Below, piece after piece: positions 20,458-36,116 of a stretch of DNA of 64,000 nt. A model generated the notes under the pieces. That model worked only from the letters and a program-made list of their open reading frames with translations, searched no databases and was not told where the DNA came from. Position numbers and translations under genes: made by a program. Position 1 is the first letter of the stretch. Each line of letters starts with the position of its first letter. This DNA comes from Pseudomonadota bacterium (lineage in GTDB: Bacteria; Pseudomonadota; Gammaproteobacteria; Burkholderiales; Burkholderiaceae_C): positions 1 through 64,000 of the forward strand of contig JAKBBK010000008.1 in NCBI GenBank assembly GCA_021808525.1, in the 5' to 3' direction.

Positions 20458-21786
20458 CTATTGCTGCACGAAGGTGTAGTTGCGCAGGCCCAGGCGGGCC
20501 AGGTGGTCGCGCAGTGCACCCTCCTGCGCGTTGCGCGGCAGGGGGCCGATCTGCACCTTGTACCAGGTGCGCCCGTGGACATAGCCCGGAACCACCTCCA
20601 CCGGCCCCAGACCGGCGCGCTCCAGGCGCCGCGCCTCCTGGCGCGCGTTGTCCTCGATGGTGAAGGCGCCGGTCTGCACGTAGGGCTGGGTCGAGCCCGA
20701 GGGCATCGGCGCCCGCGCCGGCTCGGTGGCCGGCAGGGCTTCGCCTTGGGCCGAGGAGGCGACGGCCGATCGCGGCGCGGCGGCACCCGCCACGATGCCT
20801 CCAGGCGCCGACGGCGTCGCCTGGGCGGTGGGCGGCACCGGCGCAGGGGCCGAGGGCTGCGAGGCGGTGTTCGCCGAAGGGGAGGCGGCCGCGGGCGCCG
20901 AGGGCGTGGAGCCTGAAGTGGCCGACGCGATCAGCGCGCCCAGCGCGTCGCTGGCTGCCGGGGCGGCCGAGGCGGTGAGCAGCGGCGTGGCGGGGGAAGC
21001 GAAGGCGGAAGCGGAGGTGGCAGAAGCGGAGGTGGCAGAAGCGGAGGTGGCGGAAGCGGAGGTGGCGGAGGTTGGCGCCTGCGCGCTCTGCGCCTGCAGG
21101 GGGCGGAGCTTGGTCACCTGCAAGGACTGGCCGGCGCCTGCCTGGGTGCCCGGGCCCGCGAGCTCGACGGCCTGCGCCGGCGGCGTCAGAGGCATGGGAG
21201 CAAAGGTTTCGGCGGCACCCGGCGGGCCGGCCTGCGCGGGGGCGGGCAGAGGCGGCGCCGCGGTGTCGGATGCGTTCGACTGCAGGACTCCGGGCGCCAG
21301 GGCCACGATGCGTACCGGCGCGGTCCCGCTGGCCGTGATCCCGAGGGCCCTGGCCGCGCCGTAGGACAGGTCCATGACCCGGCTGTCGACGAAGGGGCCA
21401 CGGTCATCGACCAGCACCAGCACGCTGCGCCCATTGCGCAGGTTGGTCACTTCCACGCAGGTCGGCAGGGGCAGCACGCGGCTGGCCGCCGTGAAGGCGC
21501 GGGGGTTGAAGTACGTGCCCATGGCCGTGGTCCGTCCCGACTCCCAGCCGTACCAGGAGGCCGTGCCGTCCACGTCGTAGCCGGAGGCGCTGCGCAGGGG
21601 CGCGTAGCTGCGTCCGAGCACCCTGTAATCGCGGTTGTAGGCCGCGTGGAGGTTGGGGGCCGGCGCGTAGCAACTGCTGGATATGTCCACCGGCACCTGC
21701 ATGCCACCGCCCGAACGCTGCGTCGGATTGCCCGCGCAACCCGCCAGAGCCAGCGCTGCGGCCAGCGGCGCCAGGCGGGCACGCAT
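20458..21786 (-). CDS. rlpA: septal ring lytic transglycosylase RlpA family lipoprotein with SPOR domain
   Basis: Lipobox LAGCAGNP; DPBB core GTASWYGWESGRTTAMGTYFNPRAFTAASRVLPLPTCVEVTNLRNGRSVLVLVDDRGPF; C-terminal SPOR YVQTGAFTIEDNARQEARRLE. Confidence 0.92.
   Translation of the reverse strand: MRARLAPLAAALALAGCAGNPTQRSGGGMQVPVDISSSCYAPAPNLHAAYNRDYRVLGRSYAPLRSASGYDVDGTASWYGWESGRTTAMGTYFNPRAFTAASRVLPLPTCVEVTNLRNGRSVLVLVDDRGPFVDSRVMDLSYGAARALGITASGTAPVRIVALAPGVLQSNASDTAAPPLPAPAQAGPPGAAETFAPMPLTPPAQAVELAGPGTQAGAGQSLQVTKLRPLQAQSAQAPTSATSASATSASATSASATSASAFASPATPLLTASAAPAASDALGALIASATSGSTPSAPAAASPSANTASQPSAPAPVPPTAQATPSAPGGIVAGAAAPRSAVASSAQGEALPATEPARAPMPSGSTQPYVQTGAFTIEDNARQEARRLERAGLGPVEVVPGYVHGRTWYKVQIGPLPRNAQEGALRDHLARLGLRNYTFVQQ
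21011..21070. repeat. four tandem copies of a 15-bp unit inside rlpA
   Basis: gcggaggtggcagaa x2, gcggaggtggcggaa, gcggaggtggcggag; encodes (SATSA)n-type low-complexity linker. Confidence 0.95.
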
Positions 21787-22103
21787 GGCGCCGCGGCGCT
21801 TGCGTGGCGGGCGGGCGAGGCAGGTGGGCTTGGGCGTGGACATGGGCGAAGCCGGACTGGGGCACGGGCATGATGCTACACAGCCCGCGCGCCGGCGCCC
21901 AGGCCCGAACCGGCGTGCGCAGCACCGCCGCGCGCGCTGCGTTGGCGGGCGCGGACCGGCTGAATCCGGGCGCCTCGCGGGGGAAGCGGGCTTCGGCCAA
22001 GCCGGGCTTGACGCCCCGCAAATGCCCGCGCACCCTCCCCCGCACCCCCCCGCGCAAGCTCCGGCAATCGCACAGCAAACGCCGGCGCGACGGAGCAAAA
22101 AAA

Positions 22104-22125
22104 AGCCACACCGATCGGTGTGGCT
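22104..22125 (-). terminator. Rho-independent terminator of the atp operon
   Basis: Minus strand AGCCACACCGATCGGTGTGGCT followed by a T run (plus strand 22097-22104 is all A); 46 bp after atpC stop. Confidence 0.93.
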
Positions 22126-22171
22126 TCGCCGCGCGGGCGCCGCGCGGAGGCGGCGGCCCGGCCCGGAGGCT

Positions 22172-22600
22172 TCAGTGCACGCGTCCGCGCAGGCGGCGGA
22201 TCGCCGCCAGCTGGGCGGCCAGCATCGCCAGTTCGCCCTCGACCACCGCGATGTCCTGCGTGTCCTTGGCGTGGGCGCGGTTCTCCTCGGCCTGCTTCAG
22301 GGCCTCCTGGGCCTTCGCCTCGTCGAGATCCTTGCCGCGGATGGCGGTGTCGGCCAGCACGGTCACATGCCCCGGCTGCACCTCGAGCACGCCGCCGGCC
22401 ACGAACACGAAGTCTTCCTCGTTGCTCGCGCCGTCGGGACGCTCGATGCGCACCGCGCCGGGCTTGATGCGGGTGATCAGCGGGGTATGCCCGGCGAGGA
22501 TGCCGAGCTCGCCGGCTTCTCCAGGAAGTGCGACGAAGCGCGCTTCACCGGAATAGATCAGCTCTTCGGCACTGACCACATCGATATGAAAGGTTTTCAT
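22172..22600 (-). CDS. atpC: F1Fo ATP synthase subunit epsilon
   Basis: [43 protein letters not shown]. Confidence 0.96.
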   Translation of the reverse strand: MKTFHIDVVSAEELIYSGEARFVALPGEAGELGILAGHTPLITRIKPGAVRIERPDGASNEEDFVFVAGGVLEVQPGHVTVLADTAIRGKDLDEAKAQEALKQAEENRAHAKDTQDIAVVEGELAMLAAQLAAIRRLRGRVH

Positions 22601-22661
22601 GACCACTCCGAAAGGCCGGAAACGGGCCGCGCGCACCTGGCCGCGGCCCCGCGAACCCTGC

Positions 22662-25011
<2,350 letters not shown>

Positions 25012-25064
25012 GCAGACTCTCCGTTGCCTTCGCTCATGTGTCCTTCCTCCCCGAGGCGGCGACC

Positions 25065-25111
25065 CGAATCGACGCAGGGCCGTCCCAAGTCGACTCGACC
25101 CCCTCGAGGGG
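25065..25111. repeat. hairpin repeat element copy A in the atpA-atpG spacer
   Basis: Stem CGAATCGAC/GTCGACTCG (one G-U) enclosing GCAGGGCCGTCCCAA, followed by ACCCCCTCGAGGGG; same architecture as copy B. Confidence 0.85.
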
Positions 25112-25113
25112 CA

Positions 25114-25131
25114 GGCCGGGCAAGCCCGGCC
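25114..25131. repeat. perfect inverted repeat between the two hairpin elements
   Basis: GGCCGGGC-AA-GCCCGGCC. Confidence 0.85.
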
Positions 25132-25144
25132 GCCGGGGGCTGTC

Positions 25145-25191
25145 TCCAGGAATCGCAGGGCCGTCCCAGGATTCCTGGACCCCCTCGGGGG
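25145..25191. repeat. hairpin repeat element copy B in the atpA-atpG spacer
   Basis: Stem TCCAGGAATC/GATTCCTGGA (10 bp perfect) enclosing GCAGGGCCGTCCCAG, followed by CCCCCTCGGGGG. Confidence 0.85.
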
Positions 25192-25198
25192 CCGTCCA

Positions 25199-26740
<1,542 letters not shown>

Positions 26741-26778
26741 GGGGAGCCTCGGTATTCATGGGCGAATGGGGTGTGGCC

Positions 26779-27324
26779 TCAAGCCGTGAGCGCGTTGCGC
26801 ATCGACTCCAGGCGGGCGCGTACCGAGGTGTCCAGCACCTCGTCGCCGACGGCCACGCGCACGCCGCCGATCAGCCCCGGGTCGACCTCGACGCGCGCGT
26901 ACAGCTTGCGTCCGAAGCGCCGCTCCAGGGCCGGCAGCAGCTCGTCGAGCTGGCGCTGGTCCATCGGGAAGGCGCTGGTGACCTGGACCTCGGCGCGCTG
27001 CTGCGCGTCGTCCTTCAGTCGGTGGAACTGCTCGGCGATGGCCGGCAGCGCCGCCAGGCGGTGGTTCTCGAGCACCACGCGCAGCAGGTTGCGCACCGCG
27101 GCGCCGGGCTGCCTGGGCAGCGCCGACAGCATCAGCTCGCCGAGGGCCTCGGCGCCCAGCTGCGGATCGCCGACCAGCTGGCGCAGGCCCGCGTCGCGCG
27201 CGACCACGGCCAGCGCGTCGAGCTGTTCGGCCACCTGGTCCAGGGATTCGGCGGCCGCCGCGCCCTGCGCGGCCTGGAACATCGCTTCGGCATAGGGCCG
27301 CGCGACGGTTGCGAGTTCAGCCAT
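26779..27324 (-). CDS. atpH: F1Fo ATP synthase subunit delta
   Basis: MAELATVARPYAEAMFQAA; C-terminal VDPGLIGGVRVAVGDEVLDTSVRARLESMRNAL. Confidence 0.96.
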   Translation of the reverse strand: MAELATVARPYAEAMFQAAQGAAAAESLDQVAEQLDALAVVARDAGLRQLVGDPQLGAEALGELMLSALPRQPGAAVRNLLRVVLENHRLAALPAIAEQFHRLKDDAQQRAEVQVTSAFPMDQRQLDELLPALERRFGRKLYARVEVDPGLIGGVRVAVGDEVLDTSVRARLESMRNALTA

Positions 27325-27339
27325 CGGGGATCCTTTCGC

Positions 27340-27810
27340 TCAGAGCTCGGCCTTGAGCTGCTGCAGCAGCTCGGCGTGGGCCTGCGCGTTGACCTCGCGG
27401 CGCAGGATCGCCTCGGCGCCCTGGACCGCCAGCGCGGCGACCTGGTCGCGCAAGGCCTCGCGGGCCTTGACCACCTGCTGCTGCGCCTCGGCATGCGCCT
27501 GGGCCACGATGGCCTCGGCGGTTTCCTCGGCCTTGCGGCGGGCTTCCTCGATCATCGCCATGGCGCGGCGCTCGGCGTCGTGCAGGCGTTGCGCGCTCTC
27601 CTCGTGCGAACGAGCGAGCTCACGCGCGACTTCCTGGTTCGCCGAGGCCAGCTCGGCCTTGGCTCGATCGGCCGCGGCGAGGCCGTCGGCGACTTTCTTT
27701 GCGCGCTCGTCCAGCGCCTTGGTGATCGGCGGCCACACATACTTGGCCGTGAACGCCGCCAGCAGCAGGAACACGATGAGCTGCGCAAACAGTGTTGCGT
27801 CCAAATGCAT
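27340..27810 (-). CDS. atpF: F1Fo ATP synthase subunit b
   Basis: [44 protein letters not shown], long coiled coil. Confidence 0.97.
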   Translation of the reverse strand: MHLDATLFAQLIVFLLLAAFTAKYVWPPITKALDERAKKVADGLAAADRAKAELASANQEVARELARSHEESAQRLHDAERRAMAMIEEARRKAEETAEAIVAQAHAEAQQQVVKAREALRDQVAALAVQGAEAILRREVNAQAHAELLQQLKAEL

Positions 27811-27874
27811 GGCGCTAACCCTTGCGTAGTTTCGGGGACATGAGGTGTGCAGACCGACCAGGCGGTCGGCACGA

Positions 27875-28204
<330 letters not shown>

Positions 28205-29065
28205 TCAGTGATGGTCGTGCGCCTGGCCGATGTAGACCAGGGTCAGCATCATGAAAATGAAGCCTTGCAGCACGATGATCAGCATGCTGAAGATCGACCA
28301 GGCCAGCCCGGCGGCGATGTTCCCGAAGAACAGCGCCCAACCGGACAGGCTGCCCAGACCCGCCGCGCCCATCAGCGCGATGATCATGAACAGGATTTCC
28401 TCGGCGTACAGGTTGCCGAACAGTCGCATGCCGTGCGACAGGGTCTTGGCCAGGTACTCGAGCAGCTGCATGGCGAAGTTCAGCGGCCACAGCAGCGGGT
28501 GATTGCCGAAGGGCGCGGTGAACAGCTCGTGCAGCCAGCCACCCAGGCCCTTGACCCGCACGCCGTAGTACAGGCTGAGCAGCAGCACGGTGATCGACAT
28601 GCCCAGCGCCACCGAGAGGTCGGCCGTGGCCACCACGCGCAGGTAGGCATGCTGCGGGTCGTGCCCGGTGGCGGCGGCGGCGCCTTCCCACAGGCGCGGC
28701 AGCAGGTCCACGGGCAGCAGGTCCATGGCGTTCATCAGCACGATCCAGATGAAGGCGATGAAGGCCAGGGGGGTGACGAACTCGCGGGACTTGGCGTTGC
28801 GCACGATGCCGCGCGCCTGCTCGTCGACGAACTCGGCCAGGAATTCCACCGCCGCCTGCAGGCGCCCAGGCACCCCGCTGGTCATCGAGCGGGCCACGCG
28901 CCACAGCACGAAAAAGGCCAGCGCGCCCAGCAGCACCGTCATGATCAGCGAGTCGATGTCGATGACGTGGAAGTCCACCACGCCCGTGCGCGGGCCGCTG
29001 GTCCACTGGGTCAGGTGGTGGATGATGTATTCGCCTGCGGTGATCGTCGGTTCCGGAGCGGACAT
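28205..29065 (-). CDS. atpB: F1Fo ATP synthase subunit a
   Basis: ITAGEYIIHHLTQW; LAKTLSHGMRLFGNLYAEEILFMII; C-terminal LQGFIFMMLTLVYIGQAHDHH. Confidence 0.97.
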   Translation of the reverse strand: MSAPEPTITAGEYIIHHLTQWTSGPRTGVVDFHVIDIDSLIMTVLLGALAFFVLWRVARSMTSGVPGRLQAAVEFLAEFVDEQARGIVRNAKSREFVTPLAFIAFIWIVLMNAMDLLPVDLLPRLWEGAAAATGHDPQHAYLRVVATADLSVALGMSITVLLLSLYYGVRVKGLGGWLHELFTAPFGNHPLLWPLNFAMQLLEYLAKTLSHGMRLFGNLYAEEILFMIIALMGAAGLGSLSGWALFFGNIAAGLAWSIFSMLIIVLQGFIFMMLTLVYIGQAHDHH

Positions 29066-29108
29066 GGCAGCTTGGGCAGAAGGTTTCGGTCGCGTGGTGT
29101 GCGCGGAC

Positions 29109-29582
29109 TCAGGCTTGTTTCCCGTTGCCGCGCGACTTGCCGCGCAGCAACAGGGCGATCCAGTACACCTGCAGCGTGGCCACCAGCCCGAGCAGCAGCG
29201 CGGGCCAGCTCAGGGCGGGCAGAAGGCGCGGGGCCAGCAGCAGGAACATCACGGTGAAGGCGATCTTGAGCAATTCGCCGAAGGCGAAGCCGAACAATGC
29301 GTAGGCGGGCGGCAGGCGCACCAGCCAGCGGCGCATGACCCCGGCGAACAGGGCTGCCGGCAGCAGCACCACCGCGCCGCCCCACAGCGCCGACAGCGCC
29401 GCCGCGGGCCCGCCCAGCAGCCAGCCCGCCAAGCCGGCCAGCAGGGTCACCGCCAGTTGCAGCGCGACCACGCGCAGCGGCGAAACGCCCGGCTTGGCGC
29501 GCAGCAGGGCCTGCGCCTGCTCGCGGCTGAGCGGCTCGCGCGGCGTGTCGTCTTCGTCCTGCCAGGTGTCCAAGGCTTGCAC
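29109..29582 (-). CDS. atpI: ATP synthase subunit I
   Basis: Four-TM protein upstream of atpB; in-frame GTG start proposed at 29582 (VQALDTWQDEDD); the ORF is open further upstream. Confidence 0.75.
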   Translation of the reverse strand: MQALDTWQDEDDTPREPLSREQAQALLRAKPGVSPLRVVALQLAVTLLAGLAGWLLGGPAAALSALWGGAVVLLPAALFAGVMRRWLVRLPPAYALFGFAFGELLKIAFTVMFLLLAPRLLPALSWPALLLGLVATLQVYWIALLLRGKSRGNGKQA

Positions 29583-29991
29583 GGTTCTTGCTAGATTCGC
29601 TGCTGAGTTTGGCGGAGTTGCTGGGGGATCGGTTGCTTGCCCGTGCCACCGCGGACCAGCCGGCGCACCGTCACGGTGCGCCGTGCATCCTGCTGCTGCG
29701 GTCGTGGCACGCGGGCTTCGCGCGCTGGGCCCTGTCGGAGTGCGCGGCCGCACGAGCCAACGAGCGCACCACCCCGGGGACCATCATCCAGTCAACATGC
29801 CGGCCGCGCGTGTAACAAATCCCTCGCGGCCAAACGGCGGAAGTATACGTAAACCCCTAGGCAGCAAGCCAGCATTTTCGTAGTCGGCAGCGAGGTTGTC
29901 TTGCGCCAGAGCAAGGCGCCTCGCAGTGGCCGGGGGCGCCTCCAGGGGGAAGGCACACGGTTTGGGCTATGCTCGGCGCCAGGGGGTTGCC

Positions 29992-30435
29992 GTGAACAAA
30001 TTGTTGCTTTTCATACACTTGATCGGTGCGATCGTGTGGATGGGCGGGATGAGCCTGGTGCTTCTCGCCCTGCGTCCAGCCGCTCTTCGCGTGCTGCAGC
30101 CGCCCTTGCGCCAGCAGTTGCTGTTGCAGGTGCTGCGGGGCTTCTTTCCGCTGGTCTGGCTGAGCATCGCGCTGCTGCTGGGCAGTGGTGCCTGGGCGCT
30201 GGCCCGCGTGGGCATGGCCGCCGCGCCCCCGGGCTGGCATGCCATGCTGGGCATCGGCCTGGTGATGACGGCCGTGTTCGCCCACATCTATTTCGCCCCC
30301 TATCGGCGCGCCTGCCGAGCCGCGCGGGAAGCGCAGTGGCCGGCGGTGGGCGCCGCGCTGCAGCGCATCCACCGCCTGGTGCAACTCAATTTCGCGCTGG
30401 GCTGGCTGGCGATCGCGTTGGTCCTGCTGCTGTAG
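29992..30435 (+). CDS. CopD-superfamily membrane protein
   Basis: GTG start; MNKLLLFIHLIGAIVWMGGMSLVLLALRPAAL, four TM helices with histidines near helix starts. Confidence 0.7.
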   Translation: MNKLLLFIHLIGAIVWMGGMSLVLLALRPAALRVLQPPLRQQLLLQVLRGFFPLVWLSIALLLGSGAWALARVGMAAAPPGWHAMLGIGLVMTAVFAHIYFAPYRRACRAAREAQWPAVGAALQRIHRLVQLNFALGWLAIALVLLL

Positions 30436-30453
30436 GCGCGGCGCCCCGAGGCT

Positions 30454-32168
<1,715 letters not shown>

Positions 32169-32209
32169 ACACGCGAACCCTCGAGCACGCGCGCAACGCC
32201 CCGCATCCC

Positions 32210-32536
32210 ATGAGCCATTACCAGTACCACGTGTTCTTCTGCCTGAACCAGCGCGACGGCCCACGCCCCTGCTGCGCGGCGCAGGGCGCCGAGGCGGCCT
32301 TCGAACATTGCAAGAAGGCCGTCAAGCAGGCCGGCCTGGCCGGCCCCGGCAAGGTGCGGGTGAACCGCGCCGGCTGCATGGAGCGCTGCGAACAGGGGCC
32401 CGTGTGCGTGGTCTACCCGCAGGGCATCTGGTACACCTACGTGGACCAGCAGGACATCGACGAAATCGTCGAGCGCCACCTCCAGCGCGGCGAGATCGTC
32501 GAGCGCCTGCGGGTGCCCGAGGAGCCGGCATCATGA
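32210..32536 (+). CDS. (2Fe-2S) thioredoxin-like ferredoxin
   Basis: HVFFCLNQRDGPRPCC...VRVNRAGCMERCEQGPVCVVYPQGIWY cluster-binding Cys pattern. Confidence 0.88.
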   Translation: MSHYQYHVFFCLNQRDGPRPCCAAQGAEAAFEHCKKAVKQAGLAGPGKVRVNRAGCMERCEQGPVCVVYPQGIWYTYVDQQDIDEIVERHLQRGEIVERLRVPEEPAS

Positions 32537-33198
32537 ACCGTTCCACCCGGCGCGAGCGCATCCCGGGCCCGGCCGGCAGCCTGGAGCTGGCCATCGACCT
32601 GCCGGCGCAGGCGCCACGCGGCCTGGCCCTGGTCGCCCATCCCCACCCGCTGCAGGGCGGCACCCTGGACAACAAGGTGGCGCAGACCCTCGCGCGCGCC
32701 TGGGTGCAGCTCGGTTTCGCCGCGGTGCGGCCGAATTTCCGCGGGGTGGGCGCCAGCGAGGGCAGCTACACCGAAGGCCTGGGCGAGACCGAGGACCTGC
32801 GCGCCGCGATGCACCACGCCCAGCGCGAGCTGGGCCTGGCCGATGACGTGCCCCTGGCCATTTCCGGCTTTTCCTTCGGCGGCTTCGTCGCCGCCCGCCT
32901 GTGCGCCCAGCTGCGCGAGCAGGGGCGTGACGTGCATCACCTGTGCCTGGTCGCGCCGGCCGTGGCCAGTTTCGCGGTTCCGGTGCTGCGTGACGACTCC
33001 GGCACCACCCTGGCGAGGCGCATGCTGGTCGTGCACGGCGAGGCCGACGAGGTCGTACCCCTGGGCGCCACGATGGACTGGGCGCGTCCGCAGGCGCAAC
33101 CGGTGCTGGTGGTGCCCGGCGCCGGCCACTTTTTCCACGGCATGCTGACGCCCCTCAAGCAATGGGTGTGCGCCTGGCATGCGACCCTCCCGGAGTGA
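32533..33198 (+). CDS. alpha/beta hydrolase
   Basis: HPHPLQGGTLDNKVAQTLARA, RPNFRGVGASEG, nucleophile elbow GFSFGG, VVHGEADEVVP. Confidence 0.88.
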   Translation: MNRSTRRERIPGPAGSLELAIDLPAQAPRGLALVAHPHPLQGGTLDNKVAQTLARAWVQLGFAAVRPNFRGVGASEGSYTEGLGETEDLRAAMHHAQRELGLADDVPLAISGFSFGGFVAARLCAQLREQGRDVHHLCLVAPAVASFAVPVLRDDSGTTLARRMLVVHGEADEVVPLGATMDWARPQAQPVLVVPGAGHFFHGMLTPLKQWVCAWHATLPE

Positions 33199-33214
33199 GC
33201 CGGGCCGCGCCCGG

Positions 33215-33240
33215 CAGGTTTCGGGGCCCCGCGAAACCTG
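33215..33240. repeat. inverted repeat/hairpin just downstream of the hydrolase gene
   Basis: CAGGTTTCG-gggccccg-CGAAACCTG, 9-bp perfect arms; no T run. Confidence 0.8.
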
Positions 33241-33356
33241 AGGAAACAACAAGCCCCTCGCGCGCTGCTATGGTGCGCAGGGTTGTGCGTCCCGAAGCGT
33301 GGGGCGCAGGCATCCGCCGGCGCGAAGCCGGCTTCCCAGCATTGTCCGAATCGTCC

Positions 33357-34619
33357 ATGTTCCCGTCCGAATTCCGCTCCTCGCGCCGCCGGGTCGCCGG
33401 CGCGCTCGTCCTGTCCCTCGTCTTCGGCGCGCTGCCCGCCGCCAGCGCGGCCGCCGCGCCCGTGCCCACGGCCTCGGCGCCGATGGCCGCGGTCGGCCCC
33501 GGCAACCTGCCCGACGGGCCGACCGCCGCGCTGCTGCAGACCGTCACGCCCCCCAACCTGGACGCGCGCAGCTGGCTGGTGCTCGACCTCACCAGCAACC
33601 AGATCCTGGCCCAGCACGACGCGCACCAGGTCGAGGCGCCGGCCTCGCTCACCAAGCTGATGACCGCCTACCTGACCTTCAAGGCGATCAAGGACGGCAC
33701 CATCAAGCGCGACCAGATGGTGCACGAGAGCGTGAAGGCCTGGCGCACCGGCGGCTCGCGCATGTTCATCGACCCGCGCGTGCCGGTGTCGGTGGACGAC
33801 CTGCTGATGGGCATGATCGTGCAGTCGGGCAACGACGCCGCGATGACCCTGGCGCAGACGGTGGCCGGTTCCGAGGCCACTTTCGTGTCCATGATGAACA
33901 GCCAGGCCCAGCAGTGGGGCCTGCACGACACCCATTTCATGGACCCCACCGGCCTGCCCGATCCCGGGCACCACAGCAGCGCGCATGACCTGGCGGTGAT
34001 CGCCACCCACATCATCCGCGACTTCCCCGGCGACTTCGCCCGCTACTTCAAGGTCAAGGAATTCACCTACAACCACATCACGCAGCCCAACCGCGTGAGC
34101 CTGCTGTTCACCGACCCCTCGGTGGACGGCATGAAGACCGGCTACACCGAGCATGCCGGCTACTGCATGATCACCACCGCGTTGCGCAAGACCCCCACCG
34201 GCCCGCGCCGCGTGCTGACCGTGGTCATGGGCACGCCCAGCGAGCACGCGCGCGTGGCCGAAAGCGCCGTGCTGCTGAACTGGGCCTACCAGAATTTCGA
34301 CGACGTGCACCTGCTGCAGGCCGGCAAGGCCCTGGTGCAGGCGCCCGTGTGGAAGGGCGCGGCTTCCACCGTCGCCCTGGGCAGCCTGCAGGACGTGGTG
34401 GTCTCGGTGCCGCGCGGCGACGCCGCGCGCATCCAGACCGCCATTCAGCGCAACGACCCGCTGGTGGCGCCGCTCGCGCTCGGCCAGCGCGTGGGCTCGC
34501 TGAACGTCTCGCTGGCGGGCAAGCTGATGGGAAGCTACCCGCTGCAGGTGCTGGCGCCGGTGCGCCAGGCCGGCCTGTTCAAGCGCATGTGGGACGCCCT
34601 GCGCCTGGCCATCCAGTAA
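33357..34619 (+). CDS. dacC: D-alanyl-D-alanine carboxypeptidase (PBP5/6 family)
   Basis: Signal peptide; SxxK PASLTKLMTAYL, SxN SGNDAAM, KTG GMKTGYTEHAGYC. Confidence 0.92.
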   Translation: MFPSEFRSSRRRVAGALVLSLVFGALPAASAAAAPVPTASAPMAAVGPGNLPDGPTAALLQTVTPPNLDARSWLVLDLTSNQILAQHDAHQVEAPASLTKLMTAYLTFKAIKDGTIKRDQMVHESVKAWRTGGSRMFIDPRVPVSVDDLLMGMIVQSGNDAAMTLAQTVAGSEATFVSMMNSQAQQWGLHDTHFMDPTGLPDPGHHSSAHDLAVIATHIIRDFPGDFARYFKVKEFTYNHITQPNRVSLLFTDPSVDGMKTGYTEHAGYCMITTALRKTPTGPRRVLTVVMGTPSEHARVAESAVLLNWAYQNFDDVHLLQAGKALVQAPVWKGAASTVALGSLQDVVVSVPRGDAARIQTAIQRNDPLVAPLALGQRVGSLNVSLAGKLMGSYPLQVLAPVRQAGLFKRMWDALRLAIQ

Positions 34620-34704
34620 CCCGGGCACTCCGGCTCGCGCGGCGCGAGCCGGGCCGTGGGCCCCGCGGCCCCGGCCGATGGCAGGCGACTGAAGCGGGCT
34701 GCCG

Positions 34705-36051
34705 CTACCGCCCCGGCTCCTGGGCCGCTGGCGACGAGGCCAGCTCGCCGCGCAGCGAGTGCGGGTAGGCGGCCGCGATGCGCATGTCCACCATGCGGCC
34801 GACCAGCTCGCGTGGCCCCTCGAAGTGCACCATGCGGTTGTTCTCGGTGCGCCCCTGCAGTTCCTCGGGGTTGCGCCGGCTCGGCCCTTCGACCAGCACG
34901 CGCTGGGTGGTGCCGACCATGGCCTCGGAGATGTCCCGCGCGAAACTCTCCAGGCGCGCCTGCAGGCGCTGCAGACGCTGCAGCTTGACCTCCTGCGGGG
35001 TGTCGTCCTGCAGGGCGGCGGCCGGAGTCCCCGGGCGGGCGCTGAACACGAAGCTGAAGCTGGCATCGAAACGCACATCCTCGACCAGCTTCATCAATTG
35101 CTCGAAGTCGGCCTCGGTCTCGCCGGGGAAGCCCACGATGAAGTCCGAGCCGATGCTGATGCCCGGGCGCGCCGCCCGCAGCTTGCGCACGATCTGCTTG
35201 AACTGCAGGGCCGTGTAGCCCCGCTTCATGGCCGCCAGCACGCGGTCCGAGCCGTGCTGCACCGGCAGGTGCACATGGGCGACCAGCTGGGCAATGCGCG
35301 CATGCGCATCGATCAGGCGCTGGGTGAACTCGTTGGGGTGGCTGGTGGTGTAGCGGATGCGCTCGATGCCGGGAATCTCCGCCACGTACTCCAGCAGGAG
35401 CGCGAAATCCCCCGGCTCGCCGTCGACCTCGGCGCGCCATGCGTTGACGTTCTGGCCCAGCAGCGTGACCTCGCGCACCCCCTGCGAGGCCAGTTCCGCG
35501 ACTTCGGTGAGCACGTCCTCCAGCGGGCGCGAGACCTCCTCGCCGCGGGTGTAGGGAACCACGCAATAGCTGCAGTACTTGCTGCAGCCCTCCATGATGG
35601 ACACGAAGGCGGTGGGCCCTTCAGCGCGCGCGGCCGGCAGGTGGTCGAATTTCTCGATCTCCGGAAAGCTCACGTCCACCTGCGAGCGGCCGGTGCGCTC
35701 GCGGGCTTCCAGGAGCTCGGGCAGCCGGTGCAGGGTCTGCGGGCCGAAGACCAGGTCGACGAAGGGCACGCGCTCGACGATGGCAGCGCCCTCCTGGCTG
35801 GCCACGCAGCCGGCCACGCCGATGCGCAGCCCCGGGCGTTCCATTTTCAGCAGGCGCAGTCGCCCGAGGTCGCTGAACACCTTTTCCTGCGCCTTCTCGC
35901 GGATGGAGCAGGTGTTGAGCAGCACCAGGTCGGCGTCCTCCGGGGTGTCGGTGGGCTGCCAGGGCTGCGAGGCGCCGAGCACGTCGGCCATCTTGGCCGA
36001 GTCGTACTCGTTCATCTGGCAGCCGAAGGTCTTGATGTAGAGCTTTTTCAT
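34705..36051 (-). CDS. miaB: tRNA-2-methylthio-N6-dimethylallyladenosine synthase MiaB
   Basis: [24 protein letters not shown], radical [26 protein letters not shown]-terminal TRAM. Confidence 0.97.
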   Translation of the reverse strand: MKKLYIKTFGCQMNEYDSAKMADVLGASQPWQPTDTPEDADLVLLNTCSIREKAQEKVFSDLGRLRLLKMERPGLRIGVAGCVASQEGAAIVERVPFVDLVFGPQTLHRLPELLEARERTGRSQVDVSFPEIEKFDHLPAARAEGPTAFVSIMEGCSKYCSYCVVPYTRGEEVSRPLEDVLTEVAELASQGVREVTLLGQNVNAWRAEVDGEPGDFALLLEYVAEIPGIERIRYTTSHPNEFTQRLIDAHARIAQLVAHVHLPVQHGSDRVLAAMKRGYTALQFKQIVRKLRAARPGISIGSDFIVGFPGETEADFEQLMKLVEDVRFDASFSFVFSARPGTPAAALQDDTPQEVKLQRLQRLQARLESFARDISEAMVGTTQRVLVEGPSRRNPEELQGRTENNRMVHFEGPRELVGRMVDMRIAAAYPHSLRGELASSPAAQEPGR

Positions 36052-36116
36052 GATCGGGGCGTCGGGGCCCGCGCGCCGGCGCGGGGCTGGTACCCGCCCG
36101 GGGGCGGGCAGGGCCT

